A stretch of 12,670 nucleotides of DNA from Ilumatobacteraceae bacterium (GTDB lineage Bacteria > Actinomycetota > Acidimicrobiia > Acidimicrobiales > Ilumatobacteraceae). Shown here piece by piece: positions 1 to 7,126 of the stretch; position 1 is the first letter of the stretch; each line of letters starts with the position of its first letter. Below the pieces are notes generated by a model. It was given only the letters and a program-made list of their open reading frames with translations, did no database searches and was not told the origin of the DNA. The stretch is taken from assembly GCA_023257035.1 (NCBI GenBank), contig JALRDI010000091.1, forward strand, positions 1 to 12,670, written 5' to 3'. The position numbers were made by a program, and so were the translations under genes.

Positions 1-2229
1 TGAGAGTCGCTGCTCATCACCTTCGATTATCGCAACAAGCTCAGAGATTGAGCGCTCAGCGCCTTCGCGTTCCGCGTCAACTTCTCGGCGACGCGCCTGA
101 GCTTGAGAGAATGCCTCCGATGCAGCAATGAACTTTCCGTCGTTTCGATCAAGCGCTGCAACAAGTTCACGCTCAGCAGTTAGTGCTTCGTCAAGCGCTG
201 CTCGAGCCTCGAGTCGAGATTGCTCCGCATTGTCTCTGTTCTCGATCGCGGCATGAACCCGAGCGGAAACCTCCTCAAGCGCTGCAGCTGTTGCGCCACC
301 CGATGATGAACCGATTCGCCATCCAGTCGATGACAGCCGGTCACCTTCTTGGGTAACAACGACTAGATCGTGATGTGCAAGAGCAGCATCGATCGCAGCA
401 TCGAGAGTTGGTGCGCTTACCGCCTGGGAAAGCAGCCGCTGAAGCAGCGATTGAACACCAGGATTGGTTGCCCGGACATGTCCAAGAACAGCAACGCATC
501 CACTCGGAACATCAGCCGCTGTTGCCGGGGCTGATACAGCAGCCAACACCGCGCCAGACGTGGCCGATGTCCGGAGGGCTTCAAGCGCACTTCTGGCGTT
601 CGATGCTGATTCAACAACGACTGCAGAGAGTGCTTCTCCGAGTGCAGCCTCGACTGCGGCTTCCCACCCGGAATCGATAGCAATGACATCGAGCAAGGTT
701 CCGAGAACGCCATCGAGACCGGCCAGCCGTTCTGCTCCCGCACGGGCTCGAGCCGCGTCAAGGGCAAGCTGCAATGCTTCTTGTCGTGCCGTGAGCCGCT
801 CTACCTCGGATGACGCAGCCCGTTCACCCGCTTCAGCATCAGCAAATGTCGCTTCGGCCTGAATTCGTGTTGCTTCAGCATTTGCGTGCTGTCGGACGAG
901 TGGCTCTTCCGCGTTCGTCGCTGCTTCGCATTCATTGCGATAACGCTCGATTTCATCAGAGAGTTCGACAAGTTGCCCGCGAGAAAGCTCGACGCGTTCA
1001 ACAGCACGATCTCGCTCAGAACGACTCCGATCAAGCGATGACCGCACCGAGCGCAGTTCACCGCGAACTTCTGCTGCTGCGCTCGCTGCTTTCGAACTGA
1101 GATCGGTTCCACCCTGATCTGCATCTTCACGCGCGGCTTCGAGCTGCTGTTCCTCTTCTTCGAGAGCGGCAACCTCGGGCTGGATCGCCGCCAGTGCGGT
1201 CTCGACATCTGCAAGTTCGGAGCGGTATCCGGCGACATCAGCCTCAAGGGTCGCAACGACATCGGCGTCGAGGCCTTGGGACCGGTCACGCTCGAGTGAT
1301 CGACGCCGCTCATCAATAATTCCAAGCAGGCCGTCGGCACGCTCAATCAGCCGTTCAACCTTCGCTAGACGATCACGAACATCGCTTGCACCTCGTGCTG
1401 TGAGTTGAGCCTCGATCCCCATGACTGCGGTGTCGAGCTCGGCGAGGCGACTCTTTGAGGTGTTCTGAGTTTCCGTTGCTTGAAGGCGGTCGTTCTCAAT
1501 CGTGACGAGCTTTGTTCGCTGAGTCGCAATTTCTCGACCTGCGACATACAGCCGAAGGCCATCGAGTTCCCCTTGAAGTTCGACATGTCGCTGCGCCGCC
1601 TGCGCTTGACGCTCGAGCGGCTTCAACTGTCGACGCACTTCACGCAAGAGGTCTTGCAACCGAACCAAGTTCGCTTCGGTCGCGTCGAGCCGTCGCTGCG
1701 CTTTCTCGCGACGTTTGCGGTACTTCAACACACCGGCTGCTTCTTCAATGATTGAGCGTCGATCCTCTGGACGAGCATTCAACACTGCATCGATCTGGCC
1801 CTGGGAGACGATGACATGCTGTTGACGGCCAACTCCGGCGTCGGACAGCAACTCTTGGACATCGAGCAGACGGCACGGGACGCCATTAATCGAGTACTCG
1901 CTGTCCCCGTTCCTAAACAGCACACGGGTCACCGTGACCTCGGTGAACTCCAACGGAAGCAACCCTGCAGAGTTATCAAGCGTCAAACTGACCTCTGCAC
2001 GGCCAAGGGCAGATCGCTTCTCTGTTCCAGCGAAGATGACGTCATCCATCTTCTGGCTTCGTACGGCCTTCGGTGCCTGCGCGCCCAGCACCCAGGCGAT
2101 TGCGTCAACAACGTTTGACTTACCTGAACCGTTCGGACCAACGACAACAGTTACGCCAGGTTCGAGGTCCATTGTCGTTGCGTCTGCAAACGACTTGAAG
2201 CCTTTGAGGGTCAAACTTTTAAGAAACAC
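1..2229 (-). CDS. smc: Chromosome partition protein SMC, N-terminal 743 residues (gene runs off left edge)
   Basis: SMC is the ATPase subunit of the bacterial condensin that compacts and segregates the chromosome, acting as a dimer with ScpA and ScpB. The frame is open from a GTG at 2229-2227 to base 1. The protein begins VFLKSLTLKGFKSFA, the usual SMC N-terminus, and an in-frame TAG at 2244-2242 leaves GTG as the only sensible start. Walker A GPNGSGKS is at residues 31-38, followed by the head segment including the EDRRSIIEEAAGV motif. A long charged coiled coil runs from about residue 165 to 500. A hinge domain spans about 504-645 (GLDGVLGTLLDVIAID at its start, VEAALGEALSAVVVE within), and the returning coil then begins. 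The second coil, the signature motif and Walker B lie beyond the window. The gene lies 44 nt after mutM, an actinobacterial order in which ftsY normally follows. No frameshift is seen, and there is no convincing Shine-Dalgarno sequence. Confidence 0.97.
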   Translation of the reverse strand, partial: MFLKSLTLKGFKSFADATTMDLEPGVTVVVGPNGSGKSNVVDAIAWVLGAQAPKAVRSQKMDDVIFAGTEKRSALGRAEVSLTLDNSAGLLPLEFTEVTVTRVLFRNGDSEYSINGVPCRLLDVQELLSDAGVGRQQHVIVSQGQIDAVLNARPEDRRSIIEEAAGVLKYRKRREKAQRRLDATEANLVRLQDLLREVRRQLKPLERQAQAAQRHVELQGELDGLRLYVAGREIATQRTKLVTIENDRLQATETQNTSKSRLAELDTAVMGIEAQLTARGASDVRDRLAKVERLIERADGLLGIIDERRRSLERDRSQGLDADVVATLEADVAGYRSELADVETALAAIQPEVAALEEEEQQLEAAREDADQGGTDLSSKAASAAAEVRGELRSVRSSLDRSRSERDRAVERVELSRGQLVELSDEIERYRNECEAATNAEEPLVRQHANAEATRIQAEATFADAEAGERAASSEVERLTARQEALQLALDAARARAGAERLAGLDGVLGTLLDVIAIDSGWEAAVEAALGEALSAVVVESASNARSALEALRTSATSGAVLAAVSAPATAADVPSGCVAVLGHVRATNPGVQSLLQRLLSQAVSAPTLDAAIDAALAHHDLVVVTQEGDRLSSTGWRIGSSSGGATAAALEEVSARVHAAIENRDNAEQSRLEARAALDEALTAERELVAALDRNDGKFIAASEAFSQAQARRREVDAEREGAERSISELVAIIEGDEQRLS

Positions 2230-2238
2230 GCGAGCCCG

Positions 2239-2244
2239 AATCTA
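2239..2244 (-). promoter_or_regulatory. Possible -10 element (TAGATT) for smc
   Basis: On the minus strand TAGATT fits TANNNT and ends 9 nt before the smc GTG, which has no Shine-Dalgarno sequence. No good -35 is visible 16-18 nt further upstream. A start here would give an mRNA with only a few leader bases. The call rests on position and consensus only. Confidence 0.25.
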
Positions 2245-2273
2245 CTCGCCCGCGCCGCATAAAACGTGATGCC

Positions 2274-3110
2274 TCAGCGCTGACAAACCGGGCAAAAGTG
2301 GCTTCCCCGCTGATCGATCACCATTCTACGGATCACACCGCGACCACATGAGACACATCGCTTTCCGGTTCGGGCATACACCCTGTGACGATCTTGAAAT
2401 GTGCCGGGCTTGCCGTCGACGCCAACGTATTGCGCGTCGGCAAGGGTTGAGCCGCCGAGCTCAACCGCCTCTTCGATGACCTCGCTGATCGAATCGGTCA
2501 GGCGGCGGCAAGAACGCGATGACAATGTTGCTGCTTGGCGATCTGGACGGATTCCCGCGCGATGACAAATTTCGTCGGCGTAGATGTTGCCGATGCCCGC
2601 GATAAACGACTGATCAAGCAATAACGATTTGACCCGTCGACGCCGATTTCGACACATCGCCGTAATTGTCCTCATCTCGATTTCATCATTCAGAGGATCA
2701 ACACCGAGCCGACCGAGTTCCGGAATCAGTCCATTAACGAGATGACGAGGGCTTACAACAACTTCGCCGAACGTTCGCGGGTCAACAAACAGAAAGCGAC
2801 TTCCGTTATCTAGTAGGCCGATCACATGACTATGTCGGGGCGGCTCATTCAACCCATCATCGATGATCACCTGGCCACTCATCCGAAGGTGCACCATGGC
2901 AATCGCATCGGAATCTAGGTCGAGAAGCAAGTACTTTCCCTGCCGCCGCACCGCCAGCACCCGTGCCCCGGTTAACCCATCGCGGAGTTCTTGGCGCGAA
3001 GTCCGTCGAGCAACCCGCTGACGACCGACTGAGACCGTGTCAAAGCGTCGACCGACCAGCGAACGTTCAAGACCACGACGAACAGTTTCTACTTCAGGGA
3101 GTTCAGGCAT
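2274..3110 (-). CDS. mutM: Formamidopyrimidine-DNA glycosylase (Fpg/MutM)
   Basis: This is a bifunctional base-excision repair glycosylase and AP lyase that removes 8-oxoguanine and formamidopyrimidines opposite C. The 278 residues match the family length. The N-terminus is MPELPEVETVRRGL, giving the catalytic Pro2 and Glu3 (after Met removal, the nucleophile P1 and E2). Lys59 in GKYLLLDL is the conserved beta-lyase lysine. GIGNIYADE at 172-180 is the helix-two-turn-helix signature. The C-terminal zinc finger has cysteines at 252, 255, 273 and 276, with the phosphate-contacting Arg at about 268. All catalytic residues are present, so it should be active. Its ATG overlaps the end of rnc by 8 nt, which implies translational coupling. 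Confidence 0.98.
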   Translation of the reverse strand: MPELPEVETVRRGLERSLVGRRFDTVSVGRQRVARRTSRQELRDGLTGARVLAVRRQGKYLLLDLDSDAIAMVHLRMSGQVIIDDGLNEPPRHSHVIGLLDNGSRFLFVDPRTFGEVVVSPRHLVNGLIPELGRLGVDPLNDEIEMRTITAMCRNRRRRVKSLLLDQSFIAGIGNIYADEICHRAGIRPDRQAATLSSRSCRRLTDSISEVIEEAVELGGSTLADAQYVGVDGKPGTFQDRHRVYARTGKRCVSCGRGVIRRMVIDQRGSHFCPVCQR

Positions 3111-3798
3111 GATCGGCCGCGTTCAACCGGTCGATTGCTTCCCCGGCTGCCTGCTGTTCGGCCATCTTTTTCGAGCGTCCGGTGCCAGTGCCCAACACCT
3201 CGTCTTCGACCACAACTTTCGCAGTGAATTCCTTGTCATGATCTGGGCCTTGCGAAGTCAACACGTATGTCGGCGACCGACGACCACGCGACGCGAGCAG
3301 TTCTTGGAGTGTCGATTTCTGATCGAGTCGATCTAGTTGAGATGGAGCCTCTGACAGACGAGGCCCGATAAGACGTCGCACGACCCCGAACGCTGTTTCC
3401 GAACCTGCATCGATGTAAACAGCACCGATCACCGCTTCGAGCGCATCAGAAAGGATTGATGCTTTATCCCGCCCGCCGGCAGCATCTTCGCCATTTCCGA
3501 GTAAGAGGTGTTGGCCCAATCCAATTTCCCGAGCGACGTCTGCCAATGCCGCAGCATTGACAACACTCTTGCGGAGGTCGGTGAGCCGGCCCTCATCCCA
3601 ATCATCAAATTCGGAGTACACGAGGTCGGCAACAACCCAGCCGAGAACTGCGTCGCCGAGAAATTCGAGGCGCTCATTAGACACCTCGTCGCTGCTTTCA
3701 GCGATCCAGGACCGGTGGCTCAGCGCCCGGCGAAGTAACCCTTCGTCACCGAACTGATGGCCGACTGCGGTCTGGAGGTCATCAAGTTGCCGGCTCAT
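3103..3798 (-). CDS. rnc: Ribonuclease III
   Basis: RNase III is the double-strand-specific endonuclease that processes rRNA precursors and structured mRNAs. The 231 residues show the signature NERLEFLGD at 41-49, with metal-binding Glu45 and Asp49. The second catalytic pair is Asp118/Glu121 in DALEAVIGAVYIDAG. A C-terminal dsRNA-binding domain covers about 158-226 (STLQELLASRG, then the GRSKKMAEQQAA helix). ATG start at 3798-3796; the upstream sequence has only a weak purine stretch. The gene follows acpP by 15 nt and overlaps mutM by 8 nt, so it is surely cotranscribed with both. The acpP-rnc pair is widespread in bacteria, while rnc-mutM-smc is typical of Actinobacteria. Confidence 0.98.
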   Translation of the reverse strand: MSRQLDDLQTAVGHQFGDEGLLRRALSHRSWIAESSDEVSNERLEFLGDAVLGWVVADLVYSEFDDWDEGRLTDLRKSVVNAAALADVAREIGLGQHLLLGNGEDAAGGRDKASILSDALEAVIGAVYIDAGSETAFGVVRRLIGPRLSEAPSQLDRLDQKSTLQELLASRGRRSPTYVLTSQGPDHDKEFTAKVVVEDEVLGTGTGRSKKMAEQQAAGEAIDRLNAADHA

Positions 3799-3813
3799 CG
3801 CCGACTCAACGTG

Positions 3814-4089
3814 TCAGAGCCCAGCCCGAGACGCCACATAGTCGACGGCGTCACGAACCGTCTTCAAGTCTTCAAGATCTTCGTCATCGACCCGGAAATC
3901 TGGGATGCGGGTTCCGAAGGCTTCCTCTAGCGCCTCGACGAGCTCGATGAGCGCAAGAGAGTCGGCTTCGAGGTCATCAACAAACGAATTGCCCTCAGCA
4001 ATTCCTGATGGGTCGGTCTCGAGAATGTCAGCGAGTCGATCGCGGACGGTGTCGAGAATTTCATCGCGGGTCAATTGTCCTTCAGCCAC
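3814..4089 (-). CDS. acpP: Acyl carrier protein
   Basis: ACP carries growing acyl chains on a 4'-phosphopantetheine arm during type II fatty acid synthesis and supplies acyl groups to PlsX. The 91 residues are highly acidic and form a four-helix carrier domain. The attachment serine is Ser44 in the DSL motif (EADSLALIELVEALEEAFG). The length is slightly above the usual 77-85 because of a few extra N-terminal residues (MAEGQLTRDE). The start is GTG at 4089-4087. No strong Shine-Dalgarno sequence is present, but a TANNNT hexamer (TAAACT) ends exactly 6 nt upstream, so a leaderless transcript is possible in addition to read-through from plsX. The substrate partner gene plsX lies immediately upstream and rnc downstream. 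No fabD, fabG or fabF genes lie alongside, unlike many Firmicute clusters. Confidence 0.97.
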   Translation of the reverse strand: MAEGQLTRDEILDTVRDRLADILETDPSGIAEGNSFVDDLEADSLALIELVEALEEAFGTRIPDFRVDDEDLEDLKTVRDAVDYVASRAGL

Positions 4090-4095
4090 ACCCCG

Positions 4096-4101
4096 AGTTT
4101 A
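4096..4101 (-). promoter_or_regulatory. Candidate leaderless promoter -10 (TAAACT) for acpP
   Basis: TAAACT on the minus strand is a TANNNT hexamer. CGGGGT (6 nt) separates it from the acpP GTG, placing a transcription start at the first base of the start codon. No clear -35 is seen. An inverted repeat abuts it upstream (4101-4116). Confidence 0.4.
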
Positions 4102-4116
4102 CCGCTGACGAGCGGT
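4101..4116. repeat. Inverted repeat between plsX and acpP
   Basis: ACCGCT-GACG-AGCGGT is a perfect 6-bp stem with a 4-nt loop in the 35-nt gap between plsX and acpP. It touches the candidate acpP -10 hexamer. As RNA in a plsX-acpP transcript it could be a processing or stabilising hairpin. As DNA it could be an operator lying in the promoter spacer. No T-run follows, so an intrinsic terminator is unlikely. Confidence 0.45.
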
Positions 4117-4124
4117 GCGGGAGA

Positions 4125-5105
4125 TCACTCCGGCGTTTGGATCGCCGCAGCGATCGATCCAACGACATCGGCTTCGACCATGTCGCGGGCAACACCAATG
4201 GCATTGTGAATGGCAGTTGGCGAGGATGAGCCGTGCGAAATGATGCACACGCCATTCGTTCCGAGCAGCATTGCGCCGCCGTAGGTTTCTGCTTCGAGTG
4301 ACGCCTGAAGGGGAAGGATTTCGGGCAACAGTGCTGTTGCGTGGTTTGCGAGCTCGGCGTTCGCTGTCACCGCTTCTGTAAGCGAAGACATGACCCGGCG
4401 CATTGCGCCTTCCAAGGTCTTCAAGACAACATTGCCGGTAAAGCCATCTGTGACGACGACATCGCAGTCATCAGACATGACATCTCGACCCTCGACGTTT
4501 CCGATGAAGTTAAAGCCTGTTGCTTCGCTCAAAAGTGCGTACGCCTCTTTACGGAGCGAGTCACCTTTGCCGGCCTCTTCCCCGATCGATAGCATCCCGA
4601 CGCGTGGGTTCGAGATGCCGAGTCGATATTCGGCAAAAACACTCCCCATCTGCGCAAATTGGACCAGCCAGTCGGCTTGAACCTCAGAGTTCGCTCCGGC
4701 GTCAAGCAGCACCGTCGGCGTTCCTCCAGGAACTGGAATCATCGCCGCGATCGCTGGACGACCGACTCCACGAATTCGACCCATCCGCAAGAGGCCCGAT
4801 GCCATTGTCGCCCCGGTATTGCCAGCCGAAACCATCGCTGAGGCAAGACCATCGCGAACGGCTTCCGCAGCACGAACGAGGGTGGAATCTTTCTTACGAC
4901 GGACACCGTGCGCCGGGTCCTCATCCATCCCGATGACTTCAGAAGCCTCGATAATCGGAAGCGAGCCGGTGTCGACACGCGATGAAAGATCAGCAGGTCC
5001 TACAAGGACAACAGGAATACCTGACTCGGCAGCAAGTAACGCCCCCGCAACAATGGCATCGGGAGCATGGTCGCCGCCCATTGCATCAACGGCAACCGGG
5101 AGCAT
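4125..5105 (-). CDS. plsX: Phosphate acyltransferase PlsX
   Basis: PlsX converts acyl-ACP and phosphate to acyl-phosphate, the donor used by PlsY to acylate glycerol-3-phosphate in the first step of phospholipid synthesis. It is a peripheral cytoplasmic-membrane enzyme. The 326 residues match the family. AVDAMGGDHAP at 5-15 is the N-terminal signature, SAGNTGA at 93-99 is conserved, and DGFTGNVVLKTLEG marks the later active-site loop. The ATG at 5105 follows rpmF by 13 nt. No Shine-Dalgarno sequence is visible, but TAGTCT ends 6 nt before the ATG. The upstream rpmF and downstream acpP are its usual partners, and acpP encodes the carrier of its substrate. No plsY lies in the window. Confidence 0.98.
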   Translation of the reverse strand: MLPVAVDAMGGDHAPDAIVAGALLAAESGIPVVLVGPADLSSRVDTGSLPIIEASEVIGMDEDPAHGVRRKKDSTLVRAAEAVRDGLASAMVSAGNTGATMASGLLRMGRIRGVGRPAIAAMIPVPGGTPTVLLDAGANSEVQADWLVQFAQMGSVFAEYRLGISNPRVGMLSIGEEAGKGDSLRKEAYALLSEATGFNFIGNVEGRDVMSDDCDVVVTDGFTGNVVLKTLEGAMRRVMSSLTEAVTANAELANHATALLPEILPLQASLEAETYGGAMLLGTNGVCIISHGSSSPTAIHNAIGVARDMVEADVVGSIAAAIQTPE

Positions 5106-5111
5106 GTTGCG

Positions 5112-5117
5112 AGACTA
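5112..5117 (-). promoter_or_regulatory. Candidate leaderless promoter -10 (TAGTCT) for plsX
   Basis: TAGTCT (TANNNT class) lies within the 8-bp palindrome GACTAGTC and ends 6 nt before the plsX ATG, in the 13-nt gap after rpmF. plsX has no evident ribosome binding site. The -35 region falls within the rpmF coding sequence and is weak. Confidence 0.4.
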
Positions 5118-5118
5118 G

Positions 5119-5298
5119 TCAGGAGACGTCGACAACAACGCGATTCTTGTACCAGCCACATGACTGGCACACAGTGTGCGGCGTCTTCGCACTTCCACAG
5201 CGCGGGCACGTGCTACGAGCTGGAGCAGAGAGCTTCCAGTTGCTCGCACGGCGGCTGCGGGTCTTCGATTTTGAGGTTTTCTTCTTCGGAACGGCCAC
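5119..5298 (-). CDS. rpmF: 50S ribosomal protein L32 (zinc-binding, C+ form)
   Basis: L32 is a small basic protein of the large ribosomal subunit. The 59-residue product begins (M)AVPKKKTSKSKTRSRRASNW, the typical L32 N-terminus, and ends in a rubredoxin-like zinc knuckle with cysteines at 31, 34, 44 and 47 (CPRCG and CQSCG). The start is GTG at 5298-5296. A good Shine-Dalgarno sequence (GGAG, 7-nt spacing) precedes it. All four cysteines are intact, so this is the zinc-dependent form. It sits 96 nt after yceD and 13 nt before plsX; yceD-rpmF-plsX is an order shared with many distant bacteria, including E. coli. Confidence 0.97.
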   Translation of the reverse strand: MAVPKKKTSKSKTRSRRASNWKLSAPARSTCPRCGSAKTPHTVCQSCGWYKNRVVVDVS

Positions 5299-5323
5299 TT
5301 GACTTCTCCGTCACTCAGTTAAA

Positions 5324-5376
5324 GGAACAGACTCTTCTCTTCCTCGAGGGCGAGTTGAGGCTATCGGGGAACAGAC
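5324..5376. repeat. 9-bp direct repeat in the yceD-rpmF gap
   Basis: GGAACAGAC occurs at 5324-5332 and again at 5368-5376, on the same strand with start points 44 bp apart, both within the 5299-5394 intergenic region upstream of rpmF. The palindrome CCTCGAGG (5342-5349) lies between the copies. This could be a binding site pair for rpmF regulation or chance. Confidence 0.25.
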
Positions 5377-5394
5377 GAATTGCGGTCGGAAGAT

Positions 5395-5940
5395 TTATTC
5401 ATCAAATGTGAGGCCGTCTAGAGCAGCCCATCGTTCGTCACGAACCACGACCACACACTCGCAGGAACCCTTATTGCGGTCAGTTCCACAGACATCACAA
5501 ATGCCTTCGCACGCCTCGTCACACAACACACTCATCGGTGTTTCGATCATCACTGTTTCGCGAATTGGTTCGAGGAGATCAATCTGATCACCTTCAATGA
5601 TCGATACATCATTATCCGCCGATGCAATGCGATCTCGATTTCGTTCTGGAGCAAATCGCTCATCAAACTCAACTGTGTGAATGCCTGAGATTGCTTTCAA
5701 GCAACGCCGGCACTCTCCACTCCACGGAATCGAGACCGATCCAGCGACCGACACAACATCAGTTGCGGAGACGGCCATGACATCAATTACGACCAACCCC
5801 GAGATGTCGGACTGCCCCGGGGCAAGATCACAGTTCAGGTCAGCTGCAGAAATTTCGTGCTCAACTCGCCGTTCGCTTCCGGGATGCCGCAAGAGTTCGA
5901 CAATATTGATTCGGAGTGCTCGAGTACTTGGCGATGACAT
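5395..5940 (-). CDS. yceD: DUF177 / YceD family large-subunit rRNA accumulation protein
   Basis: YceD-family proteins are needed for normal 23S rRNA accumulation, and the gene is linked to rpmF across bacteria. The product is about 181 residues, normal for the family. An N-terminal beta-rich part carries the internal CRRC. The C-terminal half has the cysteine-rich signature CDEACEGICDVCG, then a CEC, then the conserved DERWAAL near the end. The cysteines suggest a metal site, as in the actinobacterial homologues. I chose the ATG at 5940-5938: GAGGAG lies 5 nt upstream of it, whereas the GTG at 5943 would be only 2 nt from that Shine-Dalgarno sequence. It follows the sepIVA-like gene by 14 nt. 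Confidence 0.93.
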   Translation of the reverse strand: MSSPSTRALRINIVELLRHPGSERRVEHEISAADLNCDLAPGQSDISGLVVIDVMAVSATDVVSVAGSVSIPWSGECRRCLKAISGIHTVEFDERFAPERNRDRIASADNDVSIIEGDQIDLLEPIRETVMIETPMSVLCDEACEGICDVCGTDRNKGSCECVVVVRDERWAALDGLTFDE

Positions 5941-5954
5941 CACCGCTCCTCTGA

Positions 5955-6596
5955 TTAACGGTCTTGGTCGAAGAACCCAGATTCATCAAGTTCAGCGACC
6001 GACTCTTCAGGGACTCCACTGTCAACACCGGTGATTGAAAGTTTTTGACGCCCAGTTGCAACGGCACGAGTGAGTCGCTCCAGCAGAATCTCAAAACTTG
6101 CCAGACGCTGATCAAGGAAGTCTTCGGTCTCGTTCTTCAGACGACGTGACTCAGATGAAGCGGTCTCCATAATGTGCCGGGCTCGTGCTTCAGCAGCACG
6201 AACAACCTCGGTGCGCTGCACCATTCGTTCTGACTGCACTCGGGCAGCTTCGACGACCTCAGCTGCCTCGCGGCGAGTGCGAGCGATGAATTCATCGCGT
6301 TCGCGCAACAAATGGCGAGCCTGTCGCAATTCTTCTGGCAAACGCGACAGCGCTTCGGACAACAGTTCAACCATCTCGTCTCGATCGATTCGAGGCGACG
6401 AACTCAGCGGCATCGTTGGTGCTGTGACGACGATGTCAACTGCCCGCTTCAACAGCGTCTCTGCATCACCCAAATGTGGATCACGTGACTGGGCAGCCTC
6501 ATAGGGCTGTTCGAATTCATCGTCGTCGACACCGACGTCGATACCAGGATCGACTTGTTGAGGCACTCGATCGTTCACCCACTCATCATGGCTCAT
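5955..6596 (-). CDS. sepIVA: SepIVA-like / DivIVA-domain coiled-coil septum protein
   Basis: In mycobacteria the gene at this place, between coaD and the DUF177 gene, encodes SepIVA, a cytoplasmic coiled-coil factor for septation and envelope growth. The 213-residue product has a very acidic 45-residue N-terminus, then a conserved helical segment from about 47 with ELLSEALSRLPEELRQARH. A coiled coil follows, rich in Glu, Ala and Arg, containing QRTEVVRAAEARAR. A C-terminal block, FLDQRLASFEILLERLTRAV, ends before an acidic tail. As I recall SepIVA, the TEVV and DQ(K/R)LA.FE blocks are shared, while the repeated middle coil is much shorter here. There is no membrane segment. Automatic annotation might call it ATP synthase subunit b-like because of the coil, which I think is wrong. 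Its ATG overlaps the coaD stop (ATGA), with GAGG 7 nt upstream. Confidence 0.75.
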   Translation of the reverse strand: MSHDEWVNDRVPQQVDPGIDVGVDDDEFEQPYEAAQSRDPHLGDAETLLKRAVDIVVTAPTMPLSSSPRIDRDEMVELLSEALSRLPEELRQARHLLRERDEFIARTRREAAEVVEAARVQSERMVQRTEVVRAAEARARHIMETASSESRRLKNETEDFLDQRLASFEILLERLTRAVATGRQKLSITGVDSGVPEESVAELDESGFFDQDR

Positions 6597-7081
6597 TTTC
6601 CAGCCTCCCCATGCTTCACGGTCAGCGCAGCCGACACCGCCGGCACCACCATGTGGTCAATCGATTCACCCTGAGACGAAATTTCTCGGATGAACCGGCT
6701 ACTGATATACGCAAGGTCTGGGCGGCATGGCACGAACACCGTGCGGATGCCAGTGAGGGCGACATTGTTCTGAGCCATCTGCTGTTCGATGTCGAAATCG
6801 CTCATCGTGCGCAAACCCTTCACAATGATGTCGGCGCCGGCTTCTTTTGCCGCCTGCACTGCGAGTCCGCTGAACGCACCGACGGTGACATTCGGTCGGT
6901 CACCGACAGTCTGTTGTGCAAGTGCGACGCGCTCGTCTGGCGTGAAGAGCCCAGACGGCTTTGACGGGTTATGCAGGACGCCAACAACCACAGCACCAAA
7001 GACCTCTAACGCCTGATCGACAACATCGAGATGCCCGAGATGCATCGGGTCAAAACTTCCGGGAACAAACGCAGTACTCAT
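6593..7081 (-). CDS. coaD: Phosphopantetheine adenylyltransferase (PPAT)
   Basis: PPAT adenylates 4'-phosphopantetheine to dephospho-CoA, the penultimate step of CoA synthesis. The resulting cofactor arm is what AcpP, encoded nearby, carries. The 162 residues match the family (about 160). The nucleotidyltransferase motif GSFDPMHLGH lies at residues 8-17, KGLRTMSDFDIEQQMA is the pantetheine-binding region, and ISSRFIRE is the second ATP motif. I placed the start at the ATG 7081-7079. An in-frame TTG at 7111 would add ten residues that the family lacks and has no better ribosome site. A weak GGAT lies 6 nt before the ATG. It follows rsmD by 45 nt, the classic rsmD-coaD pair, and overlaps the sepIVA-like gene by 4 nt. 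Confidence 0.97.
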   Translation of the reverse strand: MSTAFVPGSFDPMHLGHLDVVDQALEVFGAVVVGVLHNPSKPSGLFTPDERVALAQQTVGDRPNVTVGAFSGLAVQAAKEAGADIIVKGLRTMSDFDIEQQMAQNNVALTGIRTVFVPCRPDLAYISSRFIREISSQGESIDHMVVPAVSAALTVKHGEAGK

Positions 7082-7091
7082 GGGTAAATCC

Positions 7092-7105
7092 AAACTAGTG
7101 GAGCG
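7092..7105 (-). promoter_or_regulatory. ACTAGT-containing motif upstream of coaD, possible -10 (TAGTTT)
   Basis: The minus strand reads CGCTCCACTAGTTT, and TAGTTT ends 10 nt before the coaD ATG. The same sequence, with one extra C, occurs upstream of recG at 10073-10087. It could be a -10 element with a shared regulatory flank. No convincing -35 was found. Confidence 0.3.
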
Positions 7106-7126
7106 AAACAAGTGAAGAGTGGCGCG

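Noticed and set aside
801..1346. 181-residue minus-strand open frame and several plus-strand frames within 375-2269
   Set aside because: All lie inside smc, whose frame is intact from 2229 to 1. They have low-complexity Arg/Ser/Leu-rich products with no family resemblance, as expected of shadow frames in a coiled-coil gene.
5955..6596. ATP synthase F0 subunit b as identity of the coiled-coil gene
   Set aside because: No N-terminal membrane segment is present, and the neighbours (coaD, DUF177) are those of SepIVA, not of an atp operon.
7082..7111. Longer coaD starting at the TTG at 7111
   Set aside because: The added ten residues are not expected in PPAT, which begins shortly before the GSFDP motif; the ATG at 7081 gives the family length.
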